Assembly: GCF_008831285.2 (NCBI RefSeq) | Contig: NC_045138.2 | Coordinates: forward strand, 21,549,934-21,613,933 | Length of the DNA: 64,000 bases | Reading direction: 5' to 3' | DNA from: Nymphaea colorata | Taxonomy: Eukaryota; Streptophyta; Magnoliopsida; Nymphaeales; Nymphaeaceae | Part shown: positions 12,784-24,619 of the stretch, piece by piece | Numbering within the stretch: position 1 is the first letter of the stretch | Layout of the letters: each line of letters begins with the position of its first letter | Notes under the pieces: generated by a model | What the model was told of the DNA's origin: nothing | What the model saw: only the letters and a program-made list of their open reading frames with translations | Databases searched by the model: none | Translations under genes and position numbers: made by a program

Positions 12784-13110
12784 TTTCTGTGAGACCGTTC
12801 ATTACTGTAAATCCTAAGGAAAATTGGGCAGTTCATATGTGCTCAATTTGAATAATGTCAAATCCCATTGTGTGGTACTAGTTGAGTCTATTATGTCGTT
12901 TATGTGCGTCTTGCGTGTAGCATTATAGCCAAAAAATTGCTAGACTGAAATGGGCATTTCATGTTATTTGTTCTTGATGTAACTTGATGTTCTGCTCCAA
13001 AGTAGTGGTTCAAAAAAGCCTCTGCTGGACTGACCTTGCATGGCCATTTTATTGAAAACAAGAAGGAAAAGGATTCCATCTCAAACTCTGGCAGTGAGAA
13101 ATGGGTGGTG

Positions 13111-13170
13111 TACCTCTCTCTCTCTCTCTCTCAAGATTGAGAGAGAGAGAGACAGAGACAGAGAGCACAT
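13111..13170. repeat. Inverted (CT)n/(GA)n microsatellite pair
   Basis: A (CT)n run of about ten units is followed, after a spacer of a few bases containing AAGATT, by a (GA)n run. The two could form a simple hairpin. Below this the sequence returns to ordinary AT-rich DNA. Confidence 0.8.
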
Positions 13171-13878
13171 GTGAAGAAAGAAAATAAGGCAGACAGGATT
13201 CCAATTCATTTGAGGGGATTTTTTTTTAAAACCTTTATTAATTCAATCAATAACTGTAACGTTCAAATATGAGGTAGTCGTTGATAAACAGTTTAAAGGT
13301 TAGGTAGTTTTTTTTTGCAAAGTTTCTTAAAAAAATAAAACGAAATTAGCTTTCTTCATTAATCATGAATTCCTTTTTCTTCGTTTTAACACCATGAAAC
13401 CACCTTCTAAATGTGCGACTTGGTCAGTACTTGCTTTGAGATTCAATTTCTGACTGCTTTCTCACAGTCAAAGCTCAACTCTATCCACCAACTTCTTTGG
13501 AGAAAAAACACTACTCATTGACTAAAAAAATACTACTAAAATAAATCCTAATTGGTCTCCTAGGAAGATATGCATAGTTTTCTTTCCAAACGTTTACCAA
13601 TATGCCTTTCATAAGATAGTTTTTCTCAGTGAGAAAAAGTCGTGATTAATCTCATAAGGTTTTGGGACATGGCAGGAAAAGTCAGGAGTTGTGCTCCAAT
13701 GTGATGCAAAACTTTCAAACAAACAAGGAAAAAATAAAAGACACCATGATCGGTGCCGCGACAAGGGATTCACTTGACCTTTTAAACGCATTGACACTGA
13801 CGGCTTAGCAGGAATTTTCTCCGCAACAATTTCCTCGGTCATAAAACCTTCGCCAAAAAAAAAGAAAAATCTCTCTAT

Positions 13879-13994
13879 AATGTGAAAACTGTACGATCGT
13901 ATATGTATGTGTATGTAAGGACTAATGACAGTAAAAATATTACCACCATTACGAAACTGTACGATCGTAATGTGAAAACTGTACGATCGTATAT
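13879..13994. repeat. Three copies of an ACTGTACGATCGTA motif, next to (TA)n
   Basis: The motif GAAAACTGTACGATCGTA occurs at about 13883-13900 and 13973-13990. A slightly shorter copy (GAAACTGTACGATCGTA) lies at 13953-13969. Each copy contains the palindrome ACGATCGT. A (TA)n tract follows at about 13998-14022. The origin and role are unknown. Confidence 0.8.
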
Positions 13995-14115
13995 CGTGTA
14001 TATATATATATATATATATATTGGGCGAACTAAACTTGGGTACTAGCAGGTAAATTGGAATCCAACCATACTTAAAAAGCTTAAGTTAGTTTGGGATTAG
14101 GCCATTACGATTACA

Positions 14116-14322
14116 GGGCATTTGGCAGCAGGAACATTACTTAACACAGTATTCCGTGAATTTGATCTCTTAAAAATTGAAGCAGATTCACATCGTTCTA
14201 ATAATGCTTCATAAATCTGTCATAACTTTTGAGACAAATCCATAAAACACTTTGTTAGTCAGTGATCATCTTGTTTGGGACAGATTCATAAAACACTACC
14301 TTAACTAGTGTTTGTCAAATGC
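14116..14322. repeat. Possible MITE with GGCATTTGGCA-type inverted ends
   Basis: The left end reads GGGCATTTGGCAG and the right end reads TTTGTCAAATGC, which is roughly inverted. The interior contains two similar phrases about missing-hairpin size apart, with GACAAATCCATAAAACAC and GACAGATTCATAAAACAC. A target duplication is not clear. A similar pair of inverted ends (CGTTTGGC and GCCAAACA) occurs at about 38327-38470. Confidence 0.35.
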
Positions 14323-15408
14323 TTTATTAATAGAGTGAATCATAACTTCCATGCACGTAAAAGGAGCTAAACATAATCTTAACCAAAAAGTTTAAGAATT
14401 TTTCAGGCTATACTTTAAAACATGACATGGATCACATATACAAGTTTAAAGAAAGCTCATCAAAGTTTAATGCATAAATAAAATTTGTATAGGATTTCAA
14501 ATCAAAGTTTATGATTATATTAAATTTATAAAAAAATTGGGTAGGACATGAAATCTAGTGTCTTCTACCAATACATTTGATCAATACTACAAGCCCACTG
14601 AGGCATTGACGAAGTCAGGTTTAAAAAACTGGCCGGATGAGCTTCTATATAACTTAAACTAATCGAGTGTTGAAATTACTTGTTCAACAGAAATCCAGTC
14701 AAACTGAAAAAAAAAAAATTTCGTGTTTGTATTAATTAAAAGCAGCCTATGAAGATTAAGAGCCCTAAAGCAGTCACAATGTAAACATGGCAACCAGCTC
14801 AACGTCATTTTCACATTGAAAATTCTCCACGCGTTTTCGATCCAATAAATGGGTTTGGCCTACCTTTTAAGATCTGACATGAATGACCATATTGAGGGTG
14901 ACATTCCCCATCAAAGGAAAGGAAAAAATATATATTTAATAATATATGATGATGCACCTTAACGATTTTATAAATTATTCATCTCTGGCAGGCAGAGACC
15001 CATATATTCAAGAGAATCCAAAAGTGGAGCGAGCACCCATCTGCAGAAGGCCATCCATTCTTTGTCAGTTTGTTTTCATTCCTGAGTTCTTTTTTTTTTT
15101 TTAAGTTCTCAGTCATAAGATGTTCATGATCTTCTCCTCGATTAATGAAACAAGTTGCATGTTTATGGATCTTGTGGTACAAAAAAATGTTTCATATGTT
15201 GTTTAGTGGAGACCAGACTATATGGGTCATGATGCCATTGCTCTTCAAAAGCTTTTAAAAATAATGGCCCGACTTTACCAAGTTTTTTATGGCACAGACC
15301 TTAAAATCTTGTGGGCAACTGAGCATGATCCAAATTATGATATCCATCAACCGGATCGAATTGAGGAAATCTACATTCAAGTGACATAATCCTTTTTTTC
15401 TTTTTCTT

Positions 15409-15484
15409 GGGTTGTTGGTTAAAATTAGATCTGGTTAATTCATCTAGGGTTGTTGGTTAAAATTAGATCTGGTTAATTCATCTA
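15409..15484. repeat. 38-bp perfect tandem duplication
   Basis: Two adjacent identical 38-bp units, each beginning GGGTTGTTGGTTAAAATTAG, lie at 15409-15446 and 15447-15484. Perfect identity points to a recent duplication. No open frame or regulatory motif is involved. Confidence 0.92.
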
Positions 15485-15494
15485 TCGTGTTGGG

Positions 15495-15850
15495 ATGTCA
15501 ATATATCTGATTTAGATCGGATATGAAAAAAATCGGACATGGAAAAGGAATTAATATCCGATTAAGAAATCAAGTTAGATTTGGATTTAACAAATGACAT
15601 CTGATTAGGCTTGGATTCAGAAATAAATTTGGATTGGATTTATTTTTAAACAGATATCATGTATCTAATGCTCTCACATTTTGGAAATCGACCAGATTCG
15701 GTTAAAAATTGGACTCATATTCATATATGAATGTAAAAATTGAATTTAGATCGAATTCAAATTGTAAAATTGAATTTCAGAGATACTTTTCTTTTTTCGT
15801 ATTTGAATCTCAATTTTGAATCTGAATATCTGAAAAGCCGATGCAATTAA
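15495..15850. repeat. Dispersed AT-rich GGAT/ATCCGATT-type repeat, copy A
   Basis: This segment is built from degenerate phrases such as ATCTGATTTAGATCGGATAT, GGATTTGGATT and GAATTCAAATT. A related segment occurs at 23600-23960, and shorter matches occur around 28900-28960 and 35680-35830. The sharing suggests a dispersed non-coding repeat family. No ends, target duplication or coding capacity are visible. Confidence 0.5.
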
Positions 15851-16800
15851 GTGTTTGCCTTGTAACTAGCGTTGGACCTTCATAGGTTATATTAGCTTCC
15901 TTTTTCAGGGACCGCGGCACAGGTGTAGGCAATTGCCCACACAGACCCACAAAAAATATTTATTTTTATATTGATACTACAAAATAAAATTTTCTTATTT
16001 ACATATTAGCACCTTTTAAAAAGTTAAAATTTTACATGTTACAAATTTAAATACCCCTTTCTTTTTCCATCTATTATTTTTGAGAACTCGTCCATCAAAT
16101 CTCACATGACAAAGGATGATTTACAGCCGTTCATGCGGTCTATACTTTTCCTGTTATATATATAATAAAACAGGTCGCTACCAAACCTTCAGACTTTGAC
16201 GGGAGTTATTATATGAGTGGTCCATTAGAAGCCACAGACTTCGGTGGGAGTTATATGAAGTTGCAAATATAAAAAGTCCAATTTGTTCTTTCAAAGTCCG
16301 AAATACTTCTCAGAGGAGACAAGAAGTTTTGTTTAAGGAGACTCATTTGTTTCTCTCTCTAATCCCTCTTTTGATGGGTATTTTAAACTCCTTTGAAAAA
16401 AAAGCTGCAATTTAATCTCTACCGTATGAATAATGACTTATATGATGCTCATCAAGCTAGTGCAGTATATATATATATATATATATAATTGCCACATGGT
16501 TAAAATTTACTGTAAGCATCATGAAGTGCCGCTAAAAATACCTATGTTTTTAGCAATAGATTCTCAATTAATAATTAACATTTGAGGAAAAAATGAAAAA
16601 AATTCAACCAAAGTTGGAAGTGCAAATAATTTGTAGTGTTTTTGGGACCAACAGCTTTGAATTGAGAGTGCTGGGAGGGAGATTGAGTTTACGCTGCCCT
16701 GTGTATGTAACATGTACACGCCGAATGTATATGTAACGAGTGTATGCCGAATGTAGATTTTACTATTAATATACATATTTATTTTCATGTCTAAATATTA
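15851..16800. other. AT-rich intergenic DNA with a (TA)n tract
   Basis: I see no gene here. A (TA)n microsatellite lies at about 16466-16488. The phrase GCAATTGCCCACACAG near 15930 resembles a phrase at about 38015 (GGCAACTGCCCACA), suggesting further remnants of dispersed elements. Confidence 0.5.
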
Positions 16801-17100
16801 TATATGCATATGTATGAGATAACAAATAGATATGAAATAACAAATAAGTACAAAATAATGTTTATAAAATAACAAATGATTTATGAAATAATGAAATAAT
16901 GAAATAATGGATGAATGTATGAGATAACGGTAAATATAAATATGAGATAATGTTTATGAGATAACAAAAAATTTACGAAATAATGAGATAACAAACGGAC
17001 TTATGAGATAATGCTAAACATAAGTATGAGGTCATGGTAAAAGTAAGTATAAGATGATGTTTATAATATAATAAAATATTTATGAGATAATGGGATAAAG
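16800..17100. repeat. Degenerate tandem array of a TATGAGATAAC-like unit
   Basis: About 300 bp consist of repeated, diverged short phrases such as TATGAGATAACAAATA, TATGAAATAACAAAT and TATGAGATAATG. Some units alternate TATGAGATAATG with TATGAGATAACAAA at irregular spacing. This is best described as an old minisatellite. No function is visible. Confidence 0.75.
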
Positions 17101-17417
17101 TTATGAGCGAGATAAAAAAACAAAAACACCTTTGTTGAATTATCAAATTTTGTTTTTGTGGTTTCCTTTTTTGTCCCTATAAAAAGTTTCTTTTTTTTTT
17201 TAATCATGGGCATTTTTTGTCCTATGAAATTTCATACACGAGAATAGCGTAACTTAAGTTGAGAGGTAGGCTGGTTGCTTTTGTTCCAAATGAACATATA
17301 TGTATAAGAATTGAGACCAATGACTTAACTTTCTCTCCATCTCTCTCTCCTTCTCTCTTTTTCTCTCTCTTCCATTCTCCTCTCTCTTTATGGGTGCCGG
17401 TACTCAACCAGTCAACG

Positions 17418-17699
17418 TAAGCTCTAAATTGGGCACCAACCAGGTCCGATAAGTTTTTGGGCAGGGTTGGTTGGAGTTGGTTTAATAATTTATTTTTAAT
17501 AGTATTATATATATATATATATATATATATTTGTTATAATTAATTATATTATAAAACATTTAAAAAAAAATTCTAATGAGGCAGGACCCCGGTTGTTTAA
17601 TAAAGACAGGCCAGGAGAATGGTCAAGCGCCGTGGCCAGGCCTGGCCCAACTTCTTATGGCTTCTTATTGGCGTGGGTCAGCCCAATGCCCACCCTTAA
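17418..17699. repeat. Possible fold-back element with TTGGGCA/TGCCCAA-type ends and internal (TA)n
   Basis: The left end contains AAATTGGGCACCAACC and the right end contains GGTCAGCCCAATGCCCACCC, which pair imperfectly. Internal sequence includes GGTTGG-rich and GGCCAGG-rich halves and a (TA)n run at about 17506-17530. A sequence resembling the outer end (GGCTGGGCATTGGGT) also occurs near 40566. Boundaries are approximate and no target duplication was recognised. Confidence 0.4.
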
Positions 17700-18488
17700 T
17701 TACAGGATGAAGTTCTTGGTTAGGAATATAATTCTTGAAAATTTATAATCAAAACAAAATTCCATGCACTTACTTTAACATGGCATTGACTTGATTTAAA
17801 TACGTTTATTATCTATCTCTTGAAAACCATGTTTTGGTCCTGAAAAACTTGACGAAGAAAAGACTTTTGGCCGTGGATCTCTTTGGCATAATCGGAGGCA
17901 ATTTGAATGGAAACCCACGTCAACATGAAAATAAGCAATTTAGCACAACAACATCACAATTTTCTTTCAAGAATCTACAGCGTCAGATTAATTTGAGAAA
18001 CATGCAAAACTATGGAAAGAGTTGTTTTAGATCTGGGCGGCGGCCTCCACCGCTCTGTCCTTGCCGGCGGCGCTCTGCCCTCGCCGGCTGCCGCTCTGAA
18101 AGACGGAACGGCCTCCCCTTGCCTCATCACTTATTTTGTTTATTTAACTAATGTAAGGAAAAAAACGAAAGAGGAGGCCGTTGCTGCGGGCTGCCGTCAT
18201 TTCGTGACTTACTTCTCTTGCATGATTTTGTTTGTTTATAGTCGATCGTCATGATGTTTGTTTGATGTTTGGCACAAGTTGGTGGGACGGACATTAACAG
18301 CATATCTCGCACTTCTTTGAAAGGAAATTAAGGGTGGAGTTTGATTTTCCACTACTGTTTCAAACAATTTGCTTTCTTTCTTTTCTTTTCTTCCTCGAAA
18401 TTTCTCTGCAGAAATTGAGTACTTCATTCTCTTTCTACGAAACTAGAAAGAACTTAACTTCATGAGCAATGAAGGCTTGCGAACTCTT

Positions 18489-18491
<3 letters not shown>

Positions 18492-18521
<30 letters not shown>
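18492..18521. repeat. (TA)n microsatellite
   Basis: A run of about fourteen TA units is followed by a T tract. It sits some 80 bases upstream of the small candidate frame at 18603. Confidence 0.85.
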
Positions 18522-18528
<7 letters not shown>

Positions 18529-18602
18529 TTCGAGCTCTGCGGCTGCACTGCCCCTATATATTTACTTAAGCTGCTTGCTACACTCAACTTAGAGAGAAAG
18601 AA

Positions 18603-18839
18603 ATGGCATATGACATGGAGACGGCGGGAGAGGCGCCGGCTAAAGCCTCTCATAGATTTCCGGTGCTGCGTTGGGGACGTCGAAACGTAAATAGGACCCC
18701 TTCCTGCAATTTCACCACCAACCTCTTCCCTCCTATAAAGAGACGCCGCATTTTATCGCCATTACTCCCTTTCCTCACCTATAACCTGCGGCGATTTATT
18801 GCCTTTCTTCTGACTTCAGATCCGTGTCGAGGTTTATAA
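18603..18839 (+). CDS. Weak candidate small open frame with a TATA-like element (78 codons)
   Basis: An ATG at 18603 opens a 78-codon frame preceded by a good TATA-like element (CCTATATATTTA, about 18553-18564) roughly 40-50 bases upstream and a short A-rich leader. The predicted peptide is basic and matches no family I know. A possible splice donor (AACGTAAATA) lies near 18687, so the frame could be a first exon, but I found no matching second exon. It may equally be chance. I list it because of the promoter-like spacing. Confidence 0.2.
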   Translation: MAYDMETAGEAPAKASHRFPVLRWGRRNVNRTPSCNFTTNLFPPIKRRRILSPLLPFLTYNLRRFIAFLLTSDPCRGL

Positions 18840-20329
18840 ATTAAACTAACGGCAGCTTCTCATTCCTCTCATTTTAAATAAGAAACAAGTTATTTTTCTT
18901 ATGCAAAAAGTAAAATGAGGTTCTTGAATATGAATCTCAGGCCTTACCTAAGATTCTCAATTAAATTAACTATAAATTTTAGTGGAAATCTTTCATCATA
19001 TCAACTAACGAAAATGTGCTACTCAATATAAAATCAAGATAATCGAACCGCACTAAATGATGTCAGGAGCATCTTTGAGCCCCTAACTATTTAACTTCCT
19101 AAACAAATTAATGATAATACTGACAATGAGAAGCAGCACCGGCATTACTCCATTCTTTTTCTTTTTTTGGTAGTATCAAAGCCACACTACCTCACTTTGT
19201 TTGAGAAAAAAATAAGACTACACAAAGTGGTATCAAATGTCTGGTATAACAGGTGGGGTTGGCGGACCCGTGAAAATCTGGTTGTTAGTTTCGTTCATGT
19301 GGGTGTGGGTGTTATTCCTCTACACTATAAATGGAAACTGCAGAAAACTTGAAAGGAAGCAGTAGCCGACTGTTTTAGCGGTTCTACCCGATGGCTTTGC
19401 TCATCCGAAAGAGCAACTACACAAAAGTAGAATCGATCCGGTAAGGGGTGGTAGGCGACTAGTTACCATTTCAAATCTTTGAAGTATAACTCATTGTATT
19501 GCAAATAAAAAACCACTGATGCATAAGTTGAAGCATGTCGAAAGTGGCACTTTCAAGACATAAACAGACTCATGAAAGGTTGAGTGAAAACTTAAGTTTT
19601 ATTTTAAGTTAAAATCCCCATCACCCAACTCCATAAAAGTAAAAAAATTATCAAAAAAGAATGTTTCACCCTTTATGTACTTCCCCTTTATCAAAATCTA
19701 AGAACGTCTTCTTTCATAGTCATCTTCACTCTACTCCAATATTTAATGTTTGTTATCGGCGCTCAGCATACAGATGATTTGTCCTTTTCAAATAAAAAAT
19801 AACAAACTAAAGTCCGCACCAACTTAACCTAATAGCTTTCTCTCTCGACCCCGCAAAGTGGTTTGGTCTTCGACAGCGATGTACAGTGGAAGTGGAGACA
19901 CCATTATAACCAAAGGTGAAAGAGAAGATTCATAGAAAACAGAGAAGCAGGTCCTCTGAATTATATATGTTTTAAAGATTCTTGTGGTTTTTAGAAGGAA
20001 AACTGAGAAAAAGAAGGCTTATAGAAATGGTTAGTTGCTTTTGGAGCTCGTCACTGCCAAATGAGAACAAATAAGAAAAGAGCAGAGTGAGGAAGAGAAA
20101 GAAAGAGTGAAGACCAAACTAATCTCCCGGGGATTCCGGCGTGAGATGAGCCAAGATCCTCCACTGTTTCCCATCATTTCCACGCCCACTTTGTCAAACT
20201 CTACACACCTATCCACTTTCCCTCTCTACACCTTCTCTCTCTCTGGTTGACCCAACCAACATTTAGATTGAATTCCATTTGACATACTCGTACTTTACAC
20301 ATTCACAGTTCACAACCTAACCACCTAGA
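18840..20329. other. Intergenic DNA upstream of the acidic-protein gene
   Basis: Nothing convincing was recognised. Short frames on both strands do not resemble known families. The 19850-20250 part is somewhat richer in pyrimidine runs but has no identifiable gene. Confidence 0.5.
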
Positions 20330-20600
20330 CTAGTAGGGCTGCATAATCAGTCGAGCCAACTCGAGTGTTTGTTCGAACTTGGCTCTGCTCAACTACTTAA
20401 GTCTGTTCATCATAGTTAAATTAGTTAAAGGAATTGATGAGATAAATAAGTTAAAAACATGTTAACAAAAATGAGTTAAACGAGTTAAGTACTTAAATCA
20501 AACTCGAGCTTCACACTGCATAGTCAAGTTGAACTCAAGTCTATTTTATGGAGCTTGAGTTGAGTTTGAGTCGAGTCAAGGTTAAGCTCGACTCGACCTA
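20330..20600. repeat. Fold-back repeat of CGAGCC/CTCGAG and GAGTCGAGT phrases
   Basis: The left part has GTCGAGCCAACTCGAGTG and the right part has GTTTGAGTCGAGTC and GCTCGACTCGACC, giving imperfect inverted complementarity around an AT-rich centre with repeated AGTTAAA phrases. Such CTCGAG/GAGTCGAG elements are common short non-autonomous repeats in plants. It ends about 280 bases before the ATG of the next gene, so it may overlap its promoter. Confidence 0.5.
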
Positions 20601-20879
20601 TATGCAGCAACAACTACTGAGCCAAAGAAAAGAGTTTCAAACCCTAATGTGGTCATCTAGAAGGAAGACTGGCCCGTTTACACGAGAAGACAGAAGGAAA
20701 ACGGGCGACCGTAATATAGTATTGGATAGGTCTTTATTTGGAAAAATACACCGAGGACAGGGACTCAATGTAAAAATTGATTTAGTATTAAGAACAGCAC
20801 ATTTCTTTCGATCTCTGCTTTATTCATTCCCTCCTTTCAAACAAAAAAGGCAGAAACGAGCCAAAAACACAAGGAGAAG

Positions 20880-21818
20880 ATGAAGAACAGAGAGAAAGAG
20901 ACAGAGATGGAGGATGAACCACACAGTGAAGAGTTTAGCTTTCCAATGGTCGCTCAGAATGAAGTCGATGATGGCAGTATGAATCTCAGCTGCTCCGTAT
21001 GGCTTCCCTATACGACCACCACAAGGGCTGCGTCGGCGACGGCGGTTTCCGAGTGTTGCTCCTTCCCCACTTGCCCCCACAACACCGAGGTAGCCAGCCT
21101 CCTAATTTCCACCACCACCAAAGCGGAAGAGGATCAGGTTGAAGAAGGGCGAACTCCGAGGAGCAGCACTGCCACCCCCAAAACCACCGTGAAGCTGCCA
21201 AGGTCGCCGACCACGACCAGCCCGAGGGCCCTCTTCCCGATGGACAGCATGTGGGAGGACCAAGACGACGGCAGCGGCGGCGTTACTCCGAGCAGGAGGA
21301 GGAGGAGCCTCCTATCCGGCGCCGCCACTCCGAGGTCCTTCACCGCGGAGGACTTGGCGGAGGAGCGGATGGACATGCTGTGGGAGGAGTACCAGGAGCA
21401 CGAGGAGTTGGTGGCCATGGGGTTTGTGAGCGAATTCTTCAAGAAGCACTGGATGGATGATGACGATGACACAGACGGCGACGACGAGGATGACGATGAT
21501 GGGGAGTCCTCTCCTTACACAGCCTCGCACTCCTCCTCCTCTTCCTCCGCCACCCCCACCGCCGCCGCCGCCGCCACCAACAACCCAGGTTCAACTCCAG
21601 AGATGATGGCTCGGCTGTGCTGCGCGCAGGTGATGCAGATGAGCAAAGGCGCCAGCCCCGCGACCGCCGTGGTTCCCCTCAGAAAGCCCGGCCTGCGCGT
21701 TATCTTAAAGGTGTTGAAGAAGCTCTTCCTGCTCCATCATTCTCACCACCACCGCTCATCCCGCGCCAAACGGTCGTCGTCGAAGGTTCGCAGTAGCTCC
21801 CCTGCTGTCAAAGCCTGA
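20880..21818 (+). CDS. Plant acidic, low-complexity protein of unknown function, single exon, 312 aa
   Basis: This is one uninterrupted frame that is GC-richer than its surroundings, with strong codon-like composition. The N-terminus carries a SEEFSFP motif (about residues 16-22) that I recall from a group of uncharacterised plant proteins. An RMDMLWEEYQEHEEL segment lies at about 163-177. An Asp/Glu run spans about 192-211, with serine and alanine runs after it. The C-terminus is basic, with LRKPGLRVILKVLKKLFLL (267-285) followed by a His cluster and Ser/Arg/Lys residues. The layout suggests a soluble, possibly nuclear protein, but no catalytic domain is visible and I do not assign a function. 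The second in-frame ATG at 20907 (MEDEPHSEEF) could be the real start. Confidence 0.8.
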   Translation: MKNREKETEMEDEPHSEEFSFPMVAQNEVDDGSMNLSCSVWLPYTTTTRAASATAVSECCSFPTCPHNTEVASLLISTTTKAEEDQVEEGRTPRSSTATPKTTVKLPRSPTTTSPRALFPMDSMWEDQDDGSGGVTPSRRRRSLLSGAATPRSFTAEDLAEERMDMLWEEYQEHEELVAMGFVSEFFKKHWMDDDDDTDGDDEDDDDGESSPYTASHSSSSSSATPTAAAAATNNPGSTPEMMARLCCAQVMQMSKGASPATAVVPLRKPGLRVILKVLKKLFLLHHSHHHRSSRAKRSSSKVRSSSPAVKA

Positions 21819-23599
21819 TGCCGCTCGGCTTCTGTACCACCCGTTAAGAGAGAAGGGTCTTGAGGCGCCGCCATTAATGATGTAAAAATCTTGTGTAAGT
21901 AATTGAGAATCGATTTGGGTGTAACTAATTACGATCAACAATAATTTGCTTGTTCTTTTACCTGTAATATAATTTACATTTTTTCTTGGCACTTGGTTCC
22001 TTGATTTCACCGTCTCTCTCTTCTACTTTTCATCTTAAAGAAACACAAAAATTCTTCGGGAAGCTTGTTTCTTTCTGTTCTTTGGCTAATTATTACTGTT
22101 TAATGGTTAATTAAAAGCAGAATCTACGTTGAGATTGTGGCTCAGGAAAACACGCAAAAGAGTGTACGTTATCTTTGCGTTAGCTTGGGGTATGGAAACG
22201 AGGAATTTTTGCTATAATCTTAATTGCAGACTTTGCATGTATTGTTTTTTTACCATGAGCTCTTCTTTTGCCGGCAACTGCTAGAAGGAGACCACATGAA
22301 ATGTTGGAAAATGTGAAAAATTTATGATTCTTGACATTGTCGTTTTCTGTAGCGATATTTACTTTGTATGGTAGAAAGGATAACTTTGTTGTCTCCTTGC
22401 TTTTATCTTATATTTTATTTTAATTAGAGTTGAAAAGCACATCAGTAAATGGTAAGCCTTCGTTTGGCAGTTTCTCGTAAAACTATAGCTCATGTCGGTA
22501 AATTCAGAAGCCTGTGTCACCGACATGAAAATTTTCCAAAACATAGGTGTACCTGCCTGTGACTCACAGATTTGAATAAGTTTTCTTTTAGTTGAACAAT
22601 AAATTTGAAGTTAAGGAGTTATTTTATGATATTGCTAAAATGTTTGGAAGAGCGCATTTGTCAATATGTTATCTTTTATAAATATGTTTCACTTCTGAAG
22701 TACTTATGATTGTTTTCTCCTTCAATATTTTTCGATAGTATAAATATGTACAGGTTACATAGCTGTACATAATTTATAAATGTCTTTTAACTTCCAAAAT
22801 ACTTGTGTTTGTTTTTTCCTTTCAATTTTCAGTATGTAAAAATGTGTATTTGTTGCATAATTACAAAGGGTTATTTCTACGCAAGAATGAAAAATAGATT
22901 GTGAATAAAAATCAAATGTTAAGAATTTTCTAAACTCTAACCGTGCGGATTAATCTCTTGGGTTCAAAATCTTTTCAGCTATGCAAATAAAATTCAATAA
23001 AAATTAAAAAAAGAAATCATTCTAAATTTTTTTAAAAACTTCTACATTGGAAAATCGTATTTTGGGTTTTGAGACTGAATAATTATATACGTACGCTCAA
23101 AATTTGGAACAAAAACACGGAAACTAGTTTTGAAATATAGCAACAAACAATTGCTTCAATTCCATTTGAGCAATACATCTTGTGAGTATTAGGTGCAATC
23201 CAAATGCAAAATTTCTATGCAAGACTGCAATTACATTTAAAAAGCAAGACCTAAAAACTGGTTTTTAATCTTGAAACATGGTCGACATCACTGAAAACTA
23301 AAAAATTTATGCTTGGGACGCAGGGATGAGATTTTATTATTTTACAAGAATTTAACAACGTTAAATTGTAAACAATTAGTCTTTAAGAAATCCTATGCAG
23401 TCATTAAGATAAATTTGATTTAATGTTGCCCTTTAGATTTTAGACAATATAGATCAAATGTTAGAGAAAAGTCTTTCAATTTTGGCTTGTAGAATATAAA
23501 TGCACAAAATTTTCTTGAATGAGTTTTTATAGGAAGACAGAAATTGACCCTAAGAAGGGCAAAACCCCTTGACCATTCTTTATAGACCCCAATTGGTTG

Positions 23600-23960
23600 T
23601 ATATAGATATGTCAATAAATCTGATTTAAATCCAATATTTGATTAAGGTGCACAAAAAGAAAAACTTTAACAACCAATTAAAAATTTAGATTGGATTCAG
23701 ATATAAGAGATGGCATCCAACAAAATATTGACCGAATTCAGATTTGAATTATACAGTTTTAAATAAAAATCCAATCAATATCTATAATATTTAGCTTAAA
23801 AATCGGATTTGGATGTTAATCTAAAAATCGAATTCAGATTTTAGATTCAGATATGGTATAAGATTCTTTTTCATCCAAATTCAAACATAAACTTAAACTT
23901 GAATATAGAAATCTAAAAGAACAGATATAGTAAAATATATATTTGATTCGAATATGATCC
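23600..23960. repeat. Dispersed AT-rich GGAT/ATCCAATA-type repeat, copy B
   Basis: It shares its start (ATGTCAATAAATCTGATTTA versus ATGTCAATATATCTGATTTA at 15495) and its general phrase structure with the segment at 15495-15850. It appears non-coding and old. Confidence 0.5.
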
Positions 23961-24616
23961 ATTTAGCATTCCACATAACATTCTACATGCATATGTATAG
24001 CTTCAATAGCCTCTACAGTTAAACCACGCTTGTACACTGCATGGCAGCCATGACCCACCTTACTTTGGCTCAATGATTGCAAATTCTTTTCTGGAAAATT
24101 ACAGTGCACTTGGTTCTGTCTCAAGCACCATGCCATTAATTATGAGGACAACACTATGAGCATAGAGAGTTGGATTTAGACGCATAGATGTGGAAGGCCC
24201 AAACATTAAAACAAAACCCTTTTTCCTTCTACACAGTTTCTCTCTTTGGCTATTTCTTTCTCTCTTCCCAAACTTACATATATATATATATATATAGATA
24301 TAACTTGACATGAGATTGAAGGTCTTTTTTTTTATTTGAATGTCTGGGTTGTCCAATCTTCAGGGTAAGCGAGTAACCAGTAGCTATAACTTTTAAGAGC
24401 CACTCAACTTTTAACAGCCACTCAGTCATCTTACTAAGGTCATCATATGAAATAAATAGATAAATGAGTGAAACAAGAAGACAAATGTATGAACTCATAT
24501 TAAATGACAAAAATGTCATCACCTTTTTTTCGTTGTTTAACTGTTCATTATGTTGGATTGGACGTTCTGTTTAGACAAATGAGAGACTCTCAAAAGATAG
24601 GTTGCTGTTCAATTTT

Positions 24617-24619
<3 letters not shown>

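Noticed and set aside
21134-21472. Minus-strand frame of 112 codons
   Set aside because: It is the shadow of the GC-rich 312-aa gene on the plus strand, and the peptide follows the complement of its low-complexity repeats.
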